A DNA stretch of 42,027 bases from Pantoea conspicua (GTDB taxonomy: Bacteria > Pseudomonadota > Gammaproteobacteria > Enterobacterales > Enterobacteriaceae), in the NCBI RefSeq assembly GCF_002095315.1, contig NZ_MLFN01000037.1, forward strand, positions 1 through 42,027, written 5' to 3'. Of this stretch, positions 8,962-18,492 are shown piece after piece. Below the pieces are notes generated by a model. It worked only from the letters and a program-made list of their open reading frames with translations, was not told where the DNA came from and made no database searches. A program made the translations under genes and the position numbers. Positions within the stretch are counted from its first letter, which is position 1. Each line of letters begins with the position of its first letter.

Positions 8962-10770
8962 TCAGGCGGTTATGCGTGCTGCGGCTGACGCGGGATGCTG
9001 CACCGTAGTGGCTTTGCCGTACGCCAGTTGCCAGAAGGTGTCTGGCAATAGCACGTCTAGAGCGTTTATGCGTTTCAGAACGTTATTCGAACTGACGCGT
9101 CGGACGTGGTGGAAACGCAGCGCCACCTGCGTACCGCGGGGCTGGACGCTGATGCTCAGATTGCCGCTTAATCGCTGCGCGCGTTCTGTCATGATGGTCA
9201 GCCCATAGTGGCCTGGCGGCTCGTCGGTGCTGCTGATGCCGACGCCGTCATCAGTAATCGTCAGTAAGTGCTCACCTTGTTCGGTGCGCTGGTAATCGAT
9301 GGCAATACGTTGTGCGCTGGCGTGACGAATCGCATTCAGCAACGCTTCACGCGCTATCTGTAGCACATGCACCTGCTGCTGTGCTTCCAGGCTTTCCAGC
9401 CCGGGCTGATAATTAAAATCAATCTTCGCACCGACCTGTTCCTGCAGCGAAGCGATCATCGCCTGCATCGCCGCCACCAGATCCGCCTGTTCAATGGTCA
9501 GGCGGAAGGTGGTCAGCAGTTCACGTAACTGGCGATAGGCATCTGCCAGCGCCTGGTCAAAGTCAGCGATGATGCCGTGTGCGGCCTGGTCAGATTTATC
9601 GACGGTGCGCCGCAGCAGCGTGAGCTGTATGCGCAAAAATGAGAGCGACTGCGCCAGCGAATCGTGCAGTTCGCGAGCAATGGTCGTGCGCTCCTCAATC
9701 AGCAGCATCTGCTGATACTGCTTCTGCGCCTGCCAGATCCAGATAGCACGTCCCAGCATCGCGGCCAGGCTGCGCATCAACTCCTCCGGCGGCGAAGGGG
9801 AGTGCGTCTGCCAGCGCAATTCACCTGTTTGCTGATCGTCCTGTTGCAGCGGTAACCGTCGCCAGGCCGCTGCCGCATCCTCTTCACCGGCGCGAAACTG
9901 AAACCGGTCGCTGTCGAGCCGAATCGCCGTGAGTTTCTCGCGGGTCAGAACGTTGTCCAGCACCGCTTCAAACAGCGCCGGATGCAGCGGGCTGGCGGTC
10001 AGCATTTGCGAGCTGTCATACAGTAGCGACAGGGTACGGTTCGCCTGGGTCAGATCTTCGGTTTTGGCGCGCACCGTACTTTCCAGTAACTGATAGTGCG
10101 AATGCAGACGTGTCGCCATGTCGCTGAACGTGTGCGACAGCACCTTCAGTTCGTTCTGCTGCGCCACCTGCAGCGGCGGAAAATTAAAATTGCCGCTCTC
10201 AACATAGCGACTGGCAGTGACCAGCGCGTTAAGCGGGCGCACCACCTGGTGTCGGGTGAAACGAATCGTCATCAGCGCCAGGGCGACAATCGCAATCACG
10301 CCCGCCAGGCTACTCGCCGCCACCAGATGCATTTTCAATTCGGTATAGCGCTGTAACCCCAGTACGAAGCGGTCAATCTCGCCGACATACAGCGGCACCT
10401 GTTGCTGATAAGCCAGAGCATCACCCTGTTCAAGACGCTGCTGCAGTGACGGCCAGACCGCACGCAGCCGCTGATAGAGAAGTTTCACCTCTCGCGGTAC
10501 CCACGGGCGATCCAGCTTCTGCAGTACCGGCGCGTCAAGCGTTTGCTGGAACAGCACCAGATGCTGAGCCAGTTGCTGCGGCTGACTACTGGCGTCCCAG
10601 GCCATACGGTAACTCTGCATCCGCAACGAGCCAGCCAGATTGATCGCCTCGGCATCGCGCTGACTGCTGAAAAGCGTGATCAGCGCCAGACCGGTGGTGA
10701 GCAGTGACAGCAGGACGATGGCGCTTAGCGCCTGTGCAATGCTGTGGGTAACGGAACGTTTAACAATCAC
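8962..10770 (-). CDS. narQ: Nitrate/nitrite sensor histidine kinase NarQ, C-terminus probably altered
   Basis: Membrane sensor kinase for nitrate and nitrite. The first membrane span is at about residues 13-34. The P-box GSLRMQSYR holds Arg50, the ligand-binding arginine of this family. A second span lies at about 148-168, followed by a HAMP linker. A coiled linker and GAF-like region follow. The HisKA_3 box is ARELHDSLAQSLSFL with phospho-His369, followed by an HATPase with DDGVGI and GHYGLTIM. The ORF is 602 residues, longer than the 566 of E. coli. The kinase homology ends at ALRF, and the last 49 residues look unrelated. One extra T at that point would give PPRPTRQFE and stop (TAA, 9083-9085), for 562 residues. 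The start is GTG at 10770, giving IVKR-SVTHSIAQAL like E. coli; its ribosome site is weak. Confidence 0.9.
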   Translation of the reverse strand: MIVKRSVTHSIAQALSAIVLLSLLTTGLALITLFSSQRDAEAINLAGSLRMQSYRMAWDASSQPQQLAQHLVLFQQTLDAPVLQKLDRPWVPREVKLLYQRLRAVWPSLQQRLEQGDALAYQQQVPLYVGEIDRFVLGLQRYTELKMHLVAASSLAGVIAIVALALMTIRFTRHQVVRPLNALVTASRYVESGNFNFPPLQVAQQNELKVLSHTFSDMATRLHSHYQLLESTVRAKTEDLTQANRTLSLLYDSSQMLTASPLHPALFEAVLDNVLTREKLTAIRLDSDRFQFRAGEEDAAAAWRRLPLQQDDQQTGELRWQTHSPSPPEELMRSLAAMLGRAIWIWQAQKQYQQMLLIEERTTIARELHDSLAQSLSFLRIQLTLLRRTVDKSDQAAHGIIADFDQALADAYRQLRELLTTFRLTIEQADLVAAMQAMIASLQEQVGAKIDFNYQPGLESLEAQQQVHVLQIAREALLNAIRHASAQRIAIDYQRTEQGEHLLTITDDGVGISSTDEPPGHYGLTIMTERAQRLSGNLSISVQPRGTQVALRFHHVRRVSSNNVLKRINALDVLLPDTFWQLAYGKATTVQHPASAAARITA

Positions 10771-11023
10771 ATAAATAGCCCTGTAAGGAGTGCGGGATTA
10801 TAAGAGAGCCGCGACGCTACGCAAAGTCCCAATACGCTGTTTATTTCACAGCCCGTTACAGAGAGTACATAAAATGACCGCAGTTGACCGTTCCCAGGAT
10901 GATGCGCATAAGTGTGGTTAAAAAATAGCCAGCTTTACATTGATCCCATGTTGCCTTTCATTGCAGCGTTAATAATTCATCCAGTCATTAACTACGTTGC
11001 TGATCACATTTATGGAGCATCCG

Positions 11024-11296
11024 ATGAAAAAACTGAATGCAGTTCTGGCTGGTGCCCTGTTAGTCACCGCCTCATTTTCGACCTTCGCCGCGCAGCCAGT
11101 TGACCGTGAACAGGCGCAAAGTATGCAGAGCATCGGTAGCGTTTCGGTATCGAATGTGCGTGGCTCGCTGGATGATGCCAGTCGACAGCTGTCGCAAAAG
11201 GCTGAAGAGATGGGCGCCAGCCACTATCGCGTAATTGGTGTTGATAACCCAGGCGACTCCAGCCTGTGGACCGGCACCGCAGAGATCTACCGCTAA
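11024..11296 (+). CDS. YdgH/BhsA/McbA-like (DUF1471) periplasmic stress protein
   Basis: A 90-residue exported protein with a typical signal peptide (MKKLNAVLAGALLVTASFSTFA, cleavage expected after AFA-type site near residue 22). The mature part reads IGSVSVSNVRGSLDDA ... KAEEMGASHYRVIGV ... TGTAEIYR. This is the DUF1471 fold of E. coli YhcN, BhsA and McbA, small periplasmic or outer-membrane proteins linked to stress resistance and biofilm. Which paralogue it corresponds to cannot be settled here. The ATG at 11024 (after TGGAGCA) is preferred over upstream in-frame starts because it gives a clean signal peptide. It is divergent from narQ and followed by a strong terminator, so it is probably monocistronic. 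Confidence 0.88.
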   Translation: MKKLNAVLAGALLVTASFSTFAAQPVDREQAQSMQSIGSVSVSNVRGSLDDASRQLSQKAEEMGASHYRVIGVDNPGDSSLWTGTAEIYR

Positions 11297-11330
11297 TCCC
11301 ACCCTCCCTGTTTCCATCCCTGTAGCTTTT

Positions 11331-11357
11331 ACCGGCCCGCCTGAGGCCGGTTTTTTT
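11331..11357 (+). terminator. Terminator after the DUF1471 gene
   Basis: Perfect 7-bp GC stem ACCGGCC / GGCCGGT with a 7-base loop, followed by seven T residues (11351-11357). It lies 34 bases after the stop. Confidence 0.85.
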
Positions 11358-11421
11358 GTTTTTGTGCATCAGTACCGATTCTTACAAATCATCCTGTGCA
11401 GTAACCCACTATATTTTGCTT

Positions 11422-11436
11422 CGTTCTTGCAGAACG
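11422..11436. promoter_or_regulatory. Inverted repeat upstream of ansP
   Basis: CGTTCT-TGC-AGAACG, perfect 6-bp arms around a 3-base centre, about 140 bases before the ansP start. AT-rich TATATTTT lies just upstream at 11410-11417. It could be an operator or a small leader hairpin; no known regulator is assigned. Confidence 0.3.
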
Positions 11437-11576
11437 GGTAGGATTCATCGCCGTTAATTCCCGCGCTGCTTTCGCTAACTCACAGGCAGACGCACAGAGG
11501 AAAATACCCATTTCGCATGGCATAACGCAATCGTTTGGATGTACTGCGAATGATGGTCAGGACAAACAGGAAAGCT

Positions 11577-13073
11577 ATGAAAACGAATAAAAAATCTGCG
11601 GCTGAGATGCGTGCTGCAAAAAGACGCTGGCTGAATTCGCACGACAGCGGCTACCAGAAGGCGATGGGCAATCGCCATGTACAGATGATCGCTATCGGCG
11701 GCGCCATTGGCACCGGCCTGTTTCTCGGTGCGGGTGGCCGCCTGCAGGCTGCCGGCCCGGCACTGGCCATTATCTACCTGGTGTGTGGCATCTTCTCCTT
11801 CTTTATCCTTCGCGCACTGGGCGAACTGGTATTACATCGCCCCAGCAGCGGCAGCTTCGTCTCTTATGCCCGTGAGTTCCTCGGTGAAAAAGCGTCATAC
11901 GTCGCAGGCTGGATGTATTTCGTCAACTGGGCGATGACCGGTATCGTCGATATCACCGCCGTTGCGCTCTACATGCACTACTGGGGCGCGTTTGGCGATG
12001 TCCCTCAGTGGGTTTTTGCGCTGGGCGCGCTGGCTATTGTAGGCACTATGAACATGATCGGCGTGAAATGGTTCGCCGAAATGGAGTTCTGGTTCGCGCT
12101 GGTCAAAGTGCTGGCGATTGTGCTGTTTCTGGTGGTGGGCGTGGTGTTTCTTGGCACCGGTAAACCGCTGGATGGCAACAGCACCGGTTTCCATCTGATC
12201 AGTGATAACGGCGGTCTGTTCCCGCATGGCTTGCTGCCAGCGCTGGTACTGATTCAGGGGGTAGTCTTCGCCTTCGCCTCGATTGAATTAGTCGGTACGG
12301 CGGCAGGGGAGTGTAAAGACCCGCAAACCATGCTGCCAAAAGCGATCAACAGTGTGATCTGGCGTATCGGCCTGTTCTATGTCGGCTCGGTGGTGCTGCT
12401 GGTGATGCTGCTGCCGTGGAATGCGTATCAGGCCGGGCAGAGTCCGTTTGTCACTTTCTTTTCAAAACTGGGCGTGCCTTATATTGGCAGCATCATGAAT
12501 ATCGTGGTGCTGAGCGCGGCGCTCTCCAGCCTTAACTCGGGTCTTTACTCGACCGGACGTATTCTGCGTTCGATGTCGATGGGCGGCTCGGCGCCAAAAT
12601 TCATGTCTAAGATGAACGGTCAGCAGGTGCCTTATGCCGGTATTCTGGTCACCATCGGCGTCTATGTCATTGGCGTGGTGCTGAACTACTATGTGCCGTC
12701 TCAGGTGTTTGAGATTGTGCTGAACGTCGCATCACTGGGCATTATCTCCTCCTGGGCCTTTATCGTGGTTTGCCAGCTGCGCCTGCGTAAGGCGATCAAG
12801 GAAGGTAAAGCGGATGACGTCAGCTTTAAGCTACCAGGCGCGCCGTTTACCTCCTGGCTGACGCTGCTGTTCCTGTTCAGCGTGCTGGTGCTGATGGCGT
12901 TTGATTACCCGAACGGCACCTACACCATCGCTTCAATTCCGCTGATCGCGGTGATTCTGGTGCTGGGCTGGTTTGGCGTCCGTAAGCGCGTCAGCGCTAT
13001 CGCCGAAACCGAACACGATCATCATGAAGAAGAGACGAAGCCCGTCCGGCTGGCTGGCGAAAACCCGCGTTAA
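11577..13073 (+). CDS. ansP: L-asparagine permease AnsP
   Basis: 498-residue member of the amino acid/polyamine/organocation (APC) family, nearly colinear with the 499-residue E. coli AnsP, which imports L-asparagine. The N-terminus RRWLN-SHDSGYQKAMGNR leads into the family signature QMIAIGGAIGTGLFLGAG of helix 1. The segment ASIELVGTAAGE, characteristic of helix 6 in this group, is present, and about 12 helices are evident. The tail is charged and histidine-rich (EHDHHEEE). I chose the ATG at 11577 after AGGAAA over 11535, which lacks a ribosome site. A hairpin terminator follows the stop. E. coli has ansP elsewhere, near ansP-yncG, so its position here is a rearrangement relative to E. coli. 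Confidence 0.94.
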   Translation: MKTNKKSAAEMRAAKRRWLNSHDSGYQKAMGNRHVQMIAIGGAIGTGLFLGAGGRLQAAGPALAIIYLVCGIFSFFILRALGELVLHRPSSGSFVSYAREFLGEKASYVAGWMYFVNWAMTGIVDITAVALYMHYWGAFGDVPQWVFALGALAIVGTMNMIGVKWFAEMEFWFALVKVLAIVLFLVVGVVFLGTGKPLDGNSTGFHLISDNGGLFPHGLLPALVLIQGVVFAFASIELVGTAAGECKDPQTMLPKAINSVIWRIGLFYVGSVVLLVMLLPWNAYQAGQSPFVTFFSKLGVPYIGSIMNIVVLSAALSSLNSGLYSTGRILRSMSMGGSAPKFMSKMNGQQVPYAGILVTIGVYVIGVVLNYYVPSQVFEIVLNVASLGIISSWAFIVVCQLRLRKAIKEGKADDVSFKLPGAPFTSWLTLLFLFSVLVLMAFDYPNGTYTIASIPLIAVILVLGWFGVRKRVSAIAETEHDHHEEETKPVRLAGENPR

Positions 13074-13091
13074 TCTCTGCCTGAGGTGAAG

Positions 13092-13117
13092 AAGCCAGCC
13101 TGCGTGCTGGCTTTTTT
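13092..13117 (+). terminator. Terminator after ansP
   Basis: Perfect 8-bp stem AAGCCAGC / GCTGGCTT with a 6-base loop followed by TTTT, 18 bases after the ansP stop. Confidence 0.85.
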
Positions 13118-13217
13118 ATTGCCGTTGGCCAGCCACCCCGACGGGCGAATTCAGATAGTTTTCCCGCCAGCTTCATCCTATGATGGCAGACTCCCTTTAT
13201 GCCGTAGCGGAGCAAGC

Positions 13218-13796
13218 ATGTCGTTTAAGATCAATATCATCAAAGATAAGTTGCTGTCTGAAAACTGGTTTGTGCTACGCAACGTCACCTATGACATCAC
13301 CGACCCGCGTGAGCGGGTGATTCGCCATAAACGCGAAGTCTACGATCGCGGGAACGGGGCGACAATCCTGCTGTATAATCGTGAAAAAAACAGCGTGGTG
13401 CTGACGCGTCAGTTCCGTATCGCGACCTATGTTAACGGTAACCAAAGCGGCATGCTCATCGAAGCCTGTGCCGGGTTGCTCGACGACGACTCCCCGGAAG
13501 ATTGCATTCGCAAAGAGGCGATTGAAGAGACCGGTTACGCAGTTGGCGAGGTAGAAAAGCTTTACGCCTGCTATATGTCGCCGGGTGGCGTCACCGAACT
13601 GATCCACTTTTTCGCCGCGGAATATAATGAATCGCTGCGTGACAATGTGGGCGGCGGCGTTGAAGATGAGTCAATAGAGGTGCTGGAGATAAGCTTTCCA
13701 GAGGCGCTGGCGATGGTCAGAGAGGGACGTATCTGCGATGGCAAAACCGTGATGCTGTTACAGCATGCGCAGTTAGCAGGCTGGTTAACGCCCTGA
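13218..13796 (+). CDS. nudK: GDP-mannose pyrophosphatase NudK (Nudix hydrolase)
   Basis: 192 residues, matching the 191-residue E. coli NudK/YffH, which hydrolyses GDP-mannose to GMP and mannose-1-phosphate. The Nudix box is visible as [20 protein letters not shown] with the metal-binding EAIEE core. Family-specific stretches [18 protein letters not shown] and [14 protein letters not shown] are conserved. The ATG at 13218 follows GGAGCAAGC. An upstream in-frame extension overlaps the ansP terminator and is not credible. The gene stands alone, which agrees with its placement near narQ and talA-tktB in E. coli. Confidence 0.93.
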   Translation: MSFKINIIKDKLLSENWFVLRNVTYDITDPRERVIRHKREVYDRGNGATILLYNREKNSVVLTRQFRIATYVNGNQSGMLIEACAGLLDDDSPEDCIRKEAIEETGYAVGEVEKLYACYMSPGGVTELIHFFAAEYNESLRDNVGGGVEDESIEVLEISFPEALAMVREGRICDGKTVMLLQHAQLAGWLTP

Positions 13797-13984
13797 CGCG
13801 CGCTGGACATCGATCCCGTTTTATTCTGAGTGCCGATAGCGGATGCGTGACTTTCGCTTCAATCATGCACGCTTTTTAAGCAGTTAACCGCGCTTTCTGG
13901 ACGGGTTCACAGAATGCGGCCCTCGTCGGGCCCGTTGATGCGCTATCATCTCCACTCTGAGTATTCAGGGGATCGATTTTCTTA

Positions 13985-15058
13985 ATGTCGTATTGGATGA
14001 AATCGCTGTGGCTGTCGTCTTCGCTATTGGTTGCCTCTGTGCAGGCCGATCCGTTGCAGAAGTCATTTAACGACTGGCAAATGACCTGCAACAACGCGGC
14101 ATTCTGCGTGGCACGCAATATTCCGGGTGACAAAGGACTGGTAATGACGATTTCGCGCCATGCGGGGGTCAACGACCGTCCGCTGTTGCGTATCGACTAT
14201 GGCAGCGCCTATAGCGGCGCTCTGCCGGGCGGCCCGCTGCAGGATAATCTGTTACTCGATCAGCGACGGCTGAAACCCGATTTGAAACACTGGACGGTGG
14301 AACCCCATCATCTCGCGACCAGCAACGCCATCGCCATCGATGAGTTTCTTGATCTGGTGCTGGATGCCAAAACCGTGCAGCTCACTTACGATCCCAATGC
14401 GCTGATCTCCCTTCGTGGCATGAAAGCGGCCCTGCTGCTGATGGATGACGTGCAGGGCAGGGTAAACGGCATGAGTGCCTGGGTTAAGCGCGGCGATCGT
14501 GCCAGCTGGGATGTCCCACCGACCCCATCCTTGCCACAGTTACCGCCAGCGCCGCCACAGCCTGCAGCACTGACCCGCGAAGAGACCAGCGGCCTGATCG
14601 ATTACGGCACCTGGCGGATTAATACCGACTCCTGCTCGCTGGACCCGATGCGGCGCGAAGTGAGCGTCGCGCCATTGACCGATCAGAAAGCGCTGTTGCT
14701 GGTGAGTTGTGAGATGGGCGCGTATAACGTGATCGATCTGGCGTTTGAGGTCACGCGCAGCCAGCCGTATGTGGCGCGCGGCGTGACGCTGACCCTGCCG
14801 TTTACCCCACCAGGCCTCAGCGAACGGCAGCTTGATTTGATTAATGCCGACTATGATGCGGCCACCGGCCAGCTCTATACCTTCGGCAAAGGGCGCGGAT
14901 TGGGAGATTGCGGCAGAGCGACACGCTGGCAGTTCGACGGGACGCGATTTGTACTGGCGGAGTATGCTGAAGAATCGACCTGTGATGCCTGGCACAGCAG
15001 CGATGACTGGCCCACCCTGTGGGTAAGCCAGTCTGCCGGTGCGGTACAACAACGTTAA
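13985..15058 (+). CDS. DUF1176 domain exported protein
   Basis: 357 residues with an N-terminal signal peptide (about residues 1-21, ending SVQA before DPLQKSF). The rest is typical of DUF1176 proteins of gamma-proteobacteria. It has an N-terminal DWQMTCNNAAFC segment with paired cysteines, a middle Pro-rich hinge (about residues 176-192), and a C-terminal half with RINTDSCSLDP, LVSCEMGAYN and DCGRATRWQFDG. Several cysteines suggest periplasmic disulfides. No function is established for the family. Its TAA stop overlaps the stop of convergent ampH within TTAA (15055-15058). An alternative ATG at 13997 would give a slightly shorter signal peptide. Confidence 0.8.
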   Translation: MSYWMKSLWLSSSLLVASVQADPLQKSFNDWQMTCNNAAFCVARNIPGDKGLVMTISRHAGVNDRPLLRIDYGSAYSGALPGGPLQDNLLLDQRRLKPDLKHWTVEPHHLATSNAIAIDEFLDLVLDAKTVQLTYDPNALISLRGMKAALLLMDDVQGRVNGMSAWVKRGDRASWDVPPTPSLPQLPPAPPQPAALTREETSGLIDYGTWRINTDSCSLDPMRREVSVAPLTDQKALLLVSCEMGAYNVIDLAFEVTRSQPYVARGVTLTLPFTPPGLSERQLDLINADYDAATGQLYTFGKGRGLGDCGRATRWQFDGTRFVLAEYAEESTCDAWHSSDDWPTLWVSQSAGAVQQR

Positions 15059-16218
15059 TGAATTGCCTGCACCATCATCGGTGATCCGAGCTGGTTCCCC
15101 ACCAGTTCGGCCAGCATATTGTTAACGCCATCGCTCATCGGCGTGAAGCGGGTGAGCGGTGAGCGGGTAACGACGACAAAAACCCCGACGTTATGCTGCG
15201 GCACCATCGCCATATAGGTAATGAAGCCGCCGCCGCCGCCGGTTTTCTGAATGATGCCGGGACGCCCCTCTTTTGGCCCCATATAGACCCAGCCCATCCC
15301 CAGCGCGTCAGCTTTGCCTGGCACATCCATGCCTTCGACTTTGTGTAACTGGTCACGACGATAAATCAGTGTCTGCAGACGATCGATCTGAGGCGTGCGA
15401 TGGTTCACGGATGAGTTAAGGAATTGCTGCATCCAGCGGCCCATGTCATCTGGCGTGGAGTAGACGCCACCGCTGCCAATTGCCGCCAGGGTATTGTTGC
15501 AGGGGCTGGCGCCTTTCTCGGCTACCATCAGGCGCCCGCACTGCTCGGGTGACGGGGTAAAGGTCGTGTCTTTCATGCCGAGCGGCCGGGTAATCAGCTG
15601 CTGGAACAGCGCCGGATAAGGCGTGCCCGCTGCCCGCGATAACGCATCACCCAGCAGATCGTAACCCAGGTTGGAATAGGCGGCATTGCTGCCTGGCGCG
15701 GCTTTCAGCTGGGCGCGCGAGAGCCAATCCCAGCGCTCGCCGCGTGTTGGCCAGACAAACACCGGGCGATGCGGTTTACCGCCCGGCTGCTCGCGTGGCA
15801 GACCGCTGGTGTGAGTCGACAGGTTAATCAGCCGAATCGGTTGTCCATTGAAGTTCGGCACCCGCGCGCCCGGTGGCGCATATTTACTCAGTGGATCGTC
15901 GAGGCGGATCTGCCCGCGTTCCGCCAGTTTCACCATCACTTCGCTGGTCATCAGTTTACTCAGCGAAGCAATACGAATCAGCGAATCCTTCTGCGGTCGC
16001 ACATTGTTGCCTGGCCGGGTTTCACCAAAGCTGGCGAAAACGCGCTGATTGCCATCAATCGCTACCAGCGCCATGCCGGTCGCGCCGCTGCCGTAGAAGA
16101 TATGTTCCGCATAGCGATCGACAATTTGTGACGCCAGCAACGGATCGGGCGCGACCTGCGCCATGCTTTTTAATGGAAGCAGAGAAACCATTAAGGCCAG
16201 TAAATAAGATGTGCGCAT
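15055..16218 (-). CDS. ampH: D-Ala-D-Ala carboxypeptidase/endopeptidase AmpH
   Basis: 387-residue class C beta-lactamase-fold penicillin-binding protein, close to E. coli AmpH (385 residues), which trims and cleaves peptidoglycan peptides in the periplasm and is linked to recycling. A signal peptide covers residues 1-20. The active-site SLSK gives Ser85 and Lys88, YSN gives Tyr181 and Asn183, and the third motif is KTGGGGGF. VDRYAEHIFYGSGATGMALV and MKDTTFTPSPEQC match AmpH rather than AmpC. I chose the ATG at 16218; a TTG at 16224 is also in frame. No strong Shine-Dalgarno is visible. It lies between the DUF1176 gene and tktB, unlike E. coli, where ampH is near sbmA. No ampR is nearby. Confidence 0.94.
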   Translation of the reverse strand: MRTSYLLALMVSLLPLKSMAQVAPDPLLASQIVDRYAEHIFYGSGATGMALVAIDGNQRVFASFGETRPGNNVRPQKDSLIRIASLSKLMTSEVMVKLAERGQIRLDDPLSKYAPPGARVPNFNGQPIRLINLSTHTSGLPREQPGGKPHRPVFVWPTRGERWDWLSRAQLKAAPGSNAAYSNLGYDLLGDALSRAAGTPYPALFQQLITRPLGMKDTTFTPSPEQCGRLMVAEKGASPCNNTLAAIGSGGVYSTPDDMGRWMQQFLNSSVNHRTPQIDRLQTLIYRRDQLHKVEGMDVPGKADALGMGWVYMGPKEGRPGIIQKTGGGGGFITYMAMVPQHNVGVFVVVTRSPLTRFTPMSDGVNNMLAELVGNQLGSPMMVQAIH

Positions 16219-16434
16219 GTTCAACGGAGAGGGCTTCGCTATAAAATCTGAGAAAAATGGCTGCCTTAATGAACAACCTTTCGCGGACAGCGAACCACAT
16301 CATCCCGTACAGAGAGAGGCGGGCGACCAGCGTACAGGCAGCGTAAAATATGACGGGTCTATAGTAATCAGTTTGCGCGAGGCGTGAAGAGGGGAAAAGA
16401 GATTTTTTTCTGTTTCAGGCTATGAGCAGAAATG

Positions 16435-16460
16435 GCCCTTCCCGCATGAGCGGGAAGGGC
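16435..16460 (-). terminator. Terminator candidate after tktB
   Basis: Perfect 11-bp stem GCCCTTCCCGC / GCGGGAAGGGC with a 4-base loop, 7 bases after the tktB stop on the minus strand. It is followed there only by CATTTCTG, so the T-tract is short. Confidence 0.65.
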
Positions 16461-16467
16461 AAAAGCA

Positions 16468-18468
16468 TTAAACCGGCTTGAGTAATGCTTCAGCATGGCT
16501 GACGATGTTTTCAATCGTGAAGCCAAACTCAGGGAACAACTTACCGGCCGGTGCAGATTCACCAAAGGTGGTCATCCCGACAATTGCACCATCCAGACCG
16601 ACATACTTGAACCAGTAATCGGCGATACCCGCTTCAACGGCCACGCGCGCTTTCACGCCGCTCGGCAGTACCGATTCACGGTAAGCGGCATCCTGCGCAT
16701 CGAACAGATCGGTAGACGGCAGTGAAACAACCCGCACTTTATGTCCGCCAGTGGTCAGCTTCTCTGCGGCGCCCAGGGTAATCTCAATCTCCGAACCGGT
16801 GGCGATCAGAATCACTTCTGGCGTACCGTCACAATCTTTCAGTACGTAACCGCCGCGCTTGATGTTCTCAATCTGCTGCGGCGTACGTTCCGGTTGCAGC
16901 AGGTTCTGACGTGACAGGATCAGCGCCGTCGGGCCGTGATGGCGTTCTACCGCCGCTTTCCATGCCACGGCCGTCTCGACCTGATCGCACGGACGCCAGA
17001 CGCTCATATTTGGCGTCAGACGCAGGCTGGCAATCTGTTCGACCGGCTGGTGCGTCGGACCATCTTCGCCCAGACCAATCGAGTCATGGGTGTAGACCAG
17101 AATCTGCCGCGCCTTCATCAGTGCCGCCATACGCGCCGCGTTACGTGCATACTCAACAAACATCAGGAAGGTCGCGGTGTAAGGCACAAAACCGCCGTGG
17201 TGCGCGATACCGTTACCAATCGCCGTCATCCCGAACTCACGCACGCCGTAGTGAATGTAGTTACCGGCCGGATCGTCTTTAATCGACTTCGAGCCGGACC
17301 AGATGGTCAGGTTACTTGGGGCCAGGTCAGCGGAACCGCCCAGGAACTCAGGCAGTAACTTGCCGTAGACTTCCAGCGAGTTTTGCGACGCTTTACGGCT
17401 GGCAATTTTTTGTGGATTGGCCTGCAGGTCATTGATGAATTTGGTGGCTTCCGCTTCCCAGGTCGACGGCATTTCGCCATTCATCCGGCGCTCATATTCC
17501 AGCGCCAGCTCAGGATGGGCCTGCTTATAAGCGGCAAATTTCGCATCCCAGGCTTTTTCGTGCTCCGCACCGGCCGCTTTTGCGTCCCACTGCTGATAGA
17601 TATCCGCCGGGATTTCAAACGGCGGGTAGTTCCAGCCGAGCTGTTTACGCGTCAGCGCCACTTCTTCCTCACCCAGCGCCGCGCCATGCGACTCCTCTTT
17701 ACCGGCTTTGTTCGGCGAACCGAAACCGATAATGGTGCGGCAGATAATCAGTGACGGCTTATCTGTGACGCTCTGCGCCTCTTTGATCGCCTGGCTGACC
17801 GCTTCCGGATCGTGTCCGTCGATGTCGCCAATCACATGCCAGTTGTAGGATTCAAAGCGTTTGTGGGTGTCATCGGTAAACCAGCCTTCGGTCTCGCCAT
17901 CAATGGAAATGCCATTGTGGTCGTAAAAGCCGATCAGTTTGCCGAGGCCAAGAGTACCGGCCAGCGAACAGACTTCGTGTGAGATCCCTTCCATCAGACA
18001 ACCATCGCCCATGAAGACATAGGTGAAGTGGTCAACGATGTCGTGATCCGGACGGTTAAACTGCGCCGCCAGCGTGCGTTCAGCAATCGCTAAGCCTACC
18101 GCGTTTGCCAGTCCCTGACCCAGCGGGCCAGTGGTGGTTTCAACGCCAGGGGTGTAGCCGATTTCCGGGTGACCCGGCGTTTTCGAATGCAGCTGACGAA
18201 AGTTTTTGAGCTCTTCAATCGGCAGGTCATAACCGGTCAGGTGCAGCAGGCTGTAAAGCAGCATCGAACCGTGGCCGTTGGAGAGGATAAAGCGGTCACG
18301 GTCAAGCCAGGCGGGGTTGGTCGGATTGTGTCTGAGGAAGTCGCGCCAGAGCACTTCTGCGATATCTGCCATGCCCATTGGCGCACCCGGGTGACCTGAG
18401 TTTGCTTTCTGTACCGCATCCATACTCAGTGCACGAATCGCGTTTGCCAACTCTCTGCGTGAGGACAT
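16468..18468 (-). CDS. tktB: Transketolase TktB
   Basis: 666 residues; E. coli TktB has 667. It transfers two-carbon ketol units between sugar phosphates in the non-oxidative pentose phosphate pathway, using thiamine diphosphate. The N-terminal substrate histidine is in [13 protein letters not shown], and the ThDP-Mg motif starts at GDGCLMEG and ends near [10 protein letters not shown]. The catalytic Glu region is [14 protein letters not shown] name it tktB because it lies directly behind talA on the same strand, the E. coli talA-tktB arrangement. Sequence alone would allow tktA. The ATG follows AGGGAGA. The gap to talA is 58 bases and holds a GC-rich hairpin without a T-run. Confidence 0.93.
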   Translation of the reverse strand: MSSRRELANAIRALSMDAVQKANSGHPGAPMGMADIAEVLWRDFLRHNPTNPAWLDRDRFILSNGHGSMLLYSLLHLTGYDLPIEELKNFRQLHSKTPGHPEIGYTPGVETTTGPLGQGLANAVGLAIAERTLAAQFNRPDHDIVDHFTYVFMGDGCLMEGISHEVCSLAGTLGLGKLIGFYDHNGISIDGETEGWFTDDTHKRFESYNWHVIGDIDGHDPEAVSQAIKEAQSVTDKPSLIICRTIIGFGSPNKAGKEESHGAALGEEEVALTRKQLGWNYPPFEIPADIYQQWDAKAAGAEHEKAWDAKFAAYKQAHPELALEYERRMNGEMPSTWEAEATKFINDLQANPQKIASRKASQNSLEVYGKLLPEFLGGSADLAPSNLTIWSGSKSIKDDPAGNYIHYGVREFGMTAIGNGIAHHGGFVPYTATFLMFVEYARNAARMAALMKARQILVYTHDSIGLGEDGPTHQPVEQIASLRLTPNMSVWRPCDQVETAVAWKAAVERHHGPTALILSRQNLLQPERTPQQIENIKRGGYVLKDCDGTPEVILIATGSEIEITLGAAEKLTTGGHKVRVVSLPSTDLFDAQDAAYRESVLPSGVKARVAVEAGIADYWFKYVGLDGAIVGMTTFGESAPAGKLFPEFGFTIENIVSHAEALLKPV

Positions 18469-18492
18469 AAAGTTCTCCCTTGTTAAGAATCA

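Noticed and set aside
11064..11369. 101-codon minus-strand frame opposite the DUF1471 gene
   Set aside because: Antisense shadow; the plus-strand gene has a signal peptide, ribosome site and terminator.
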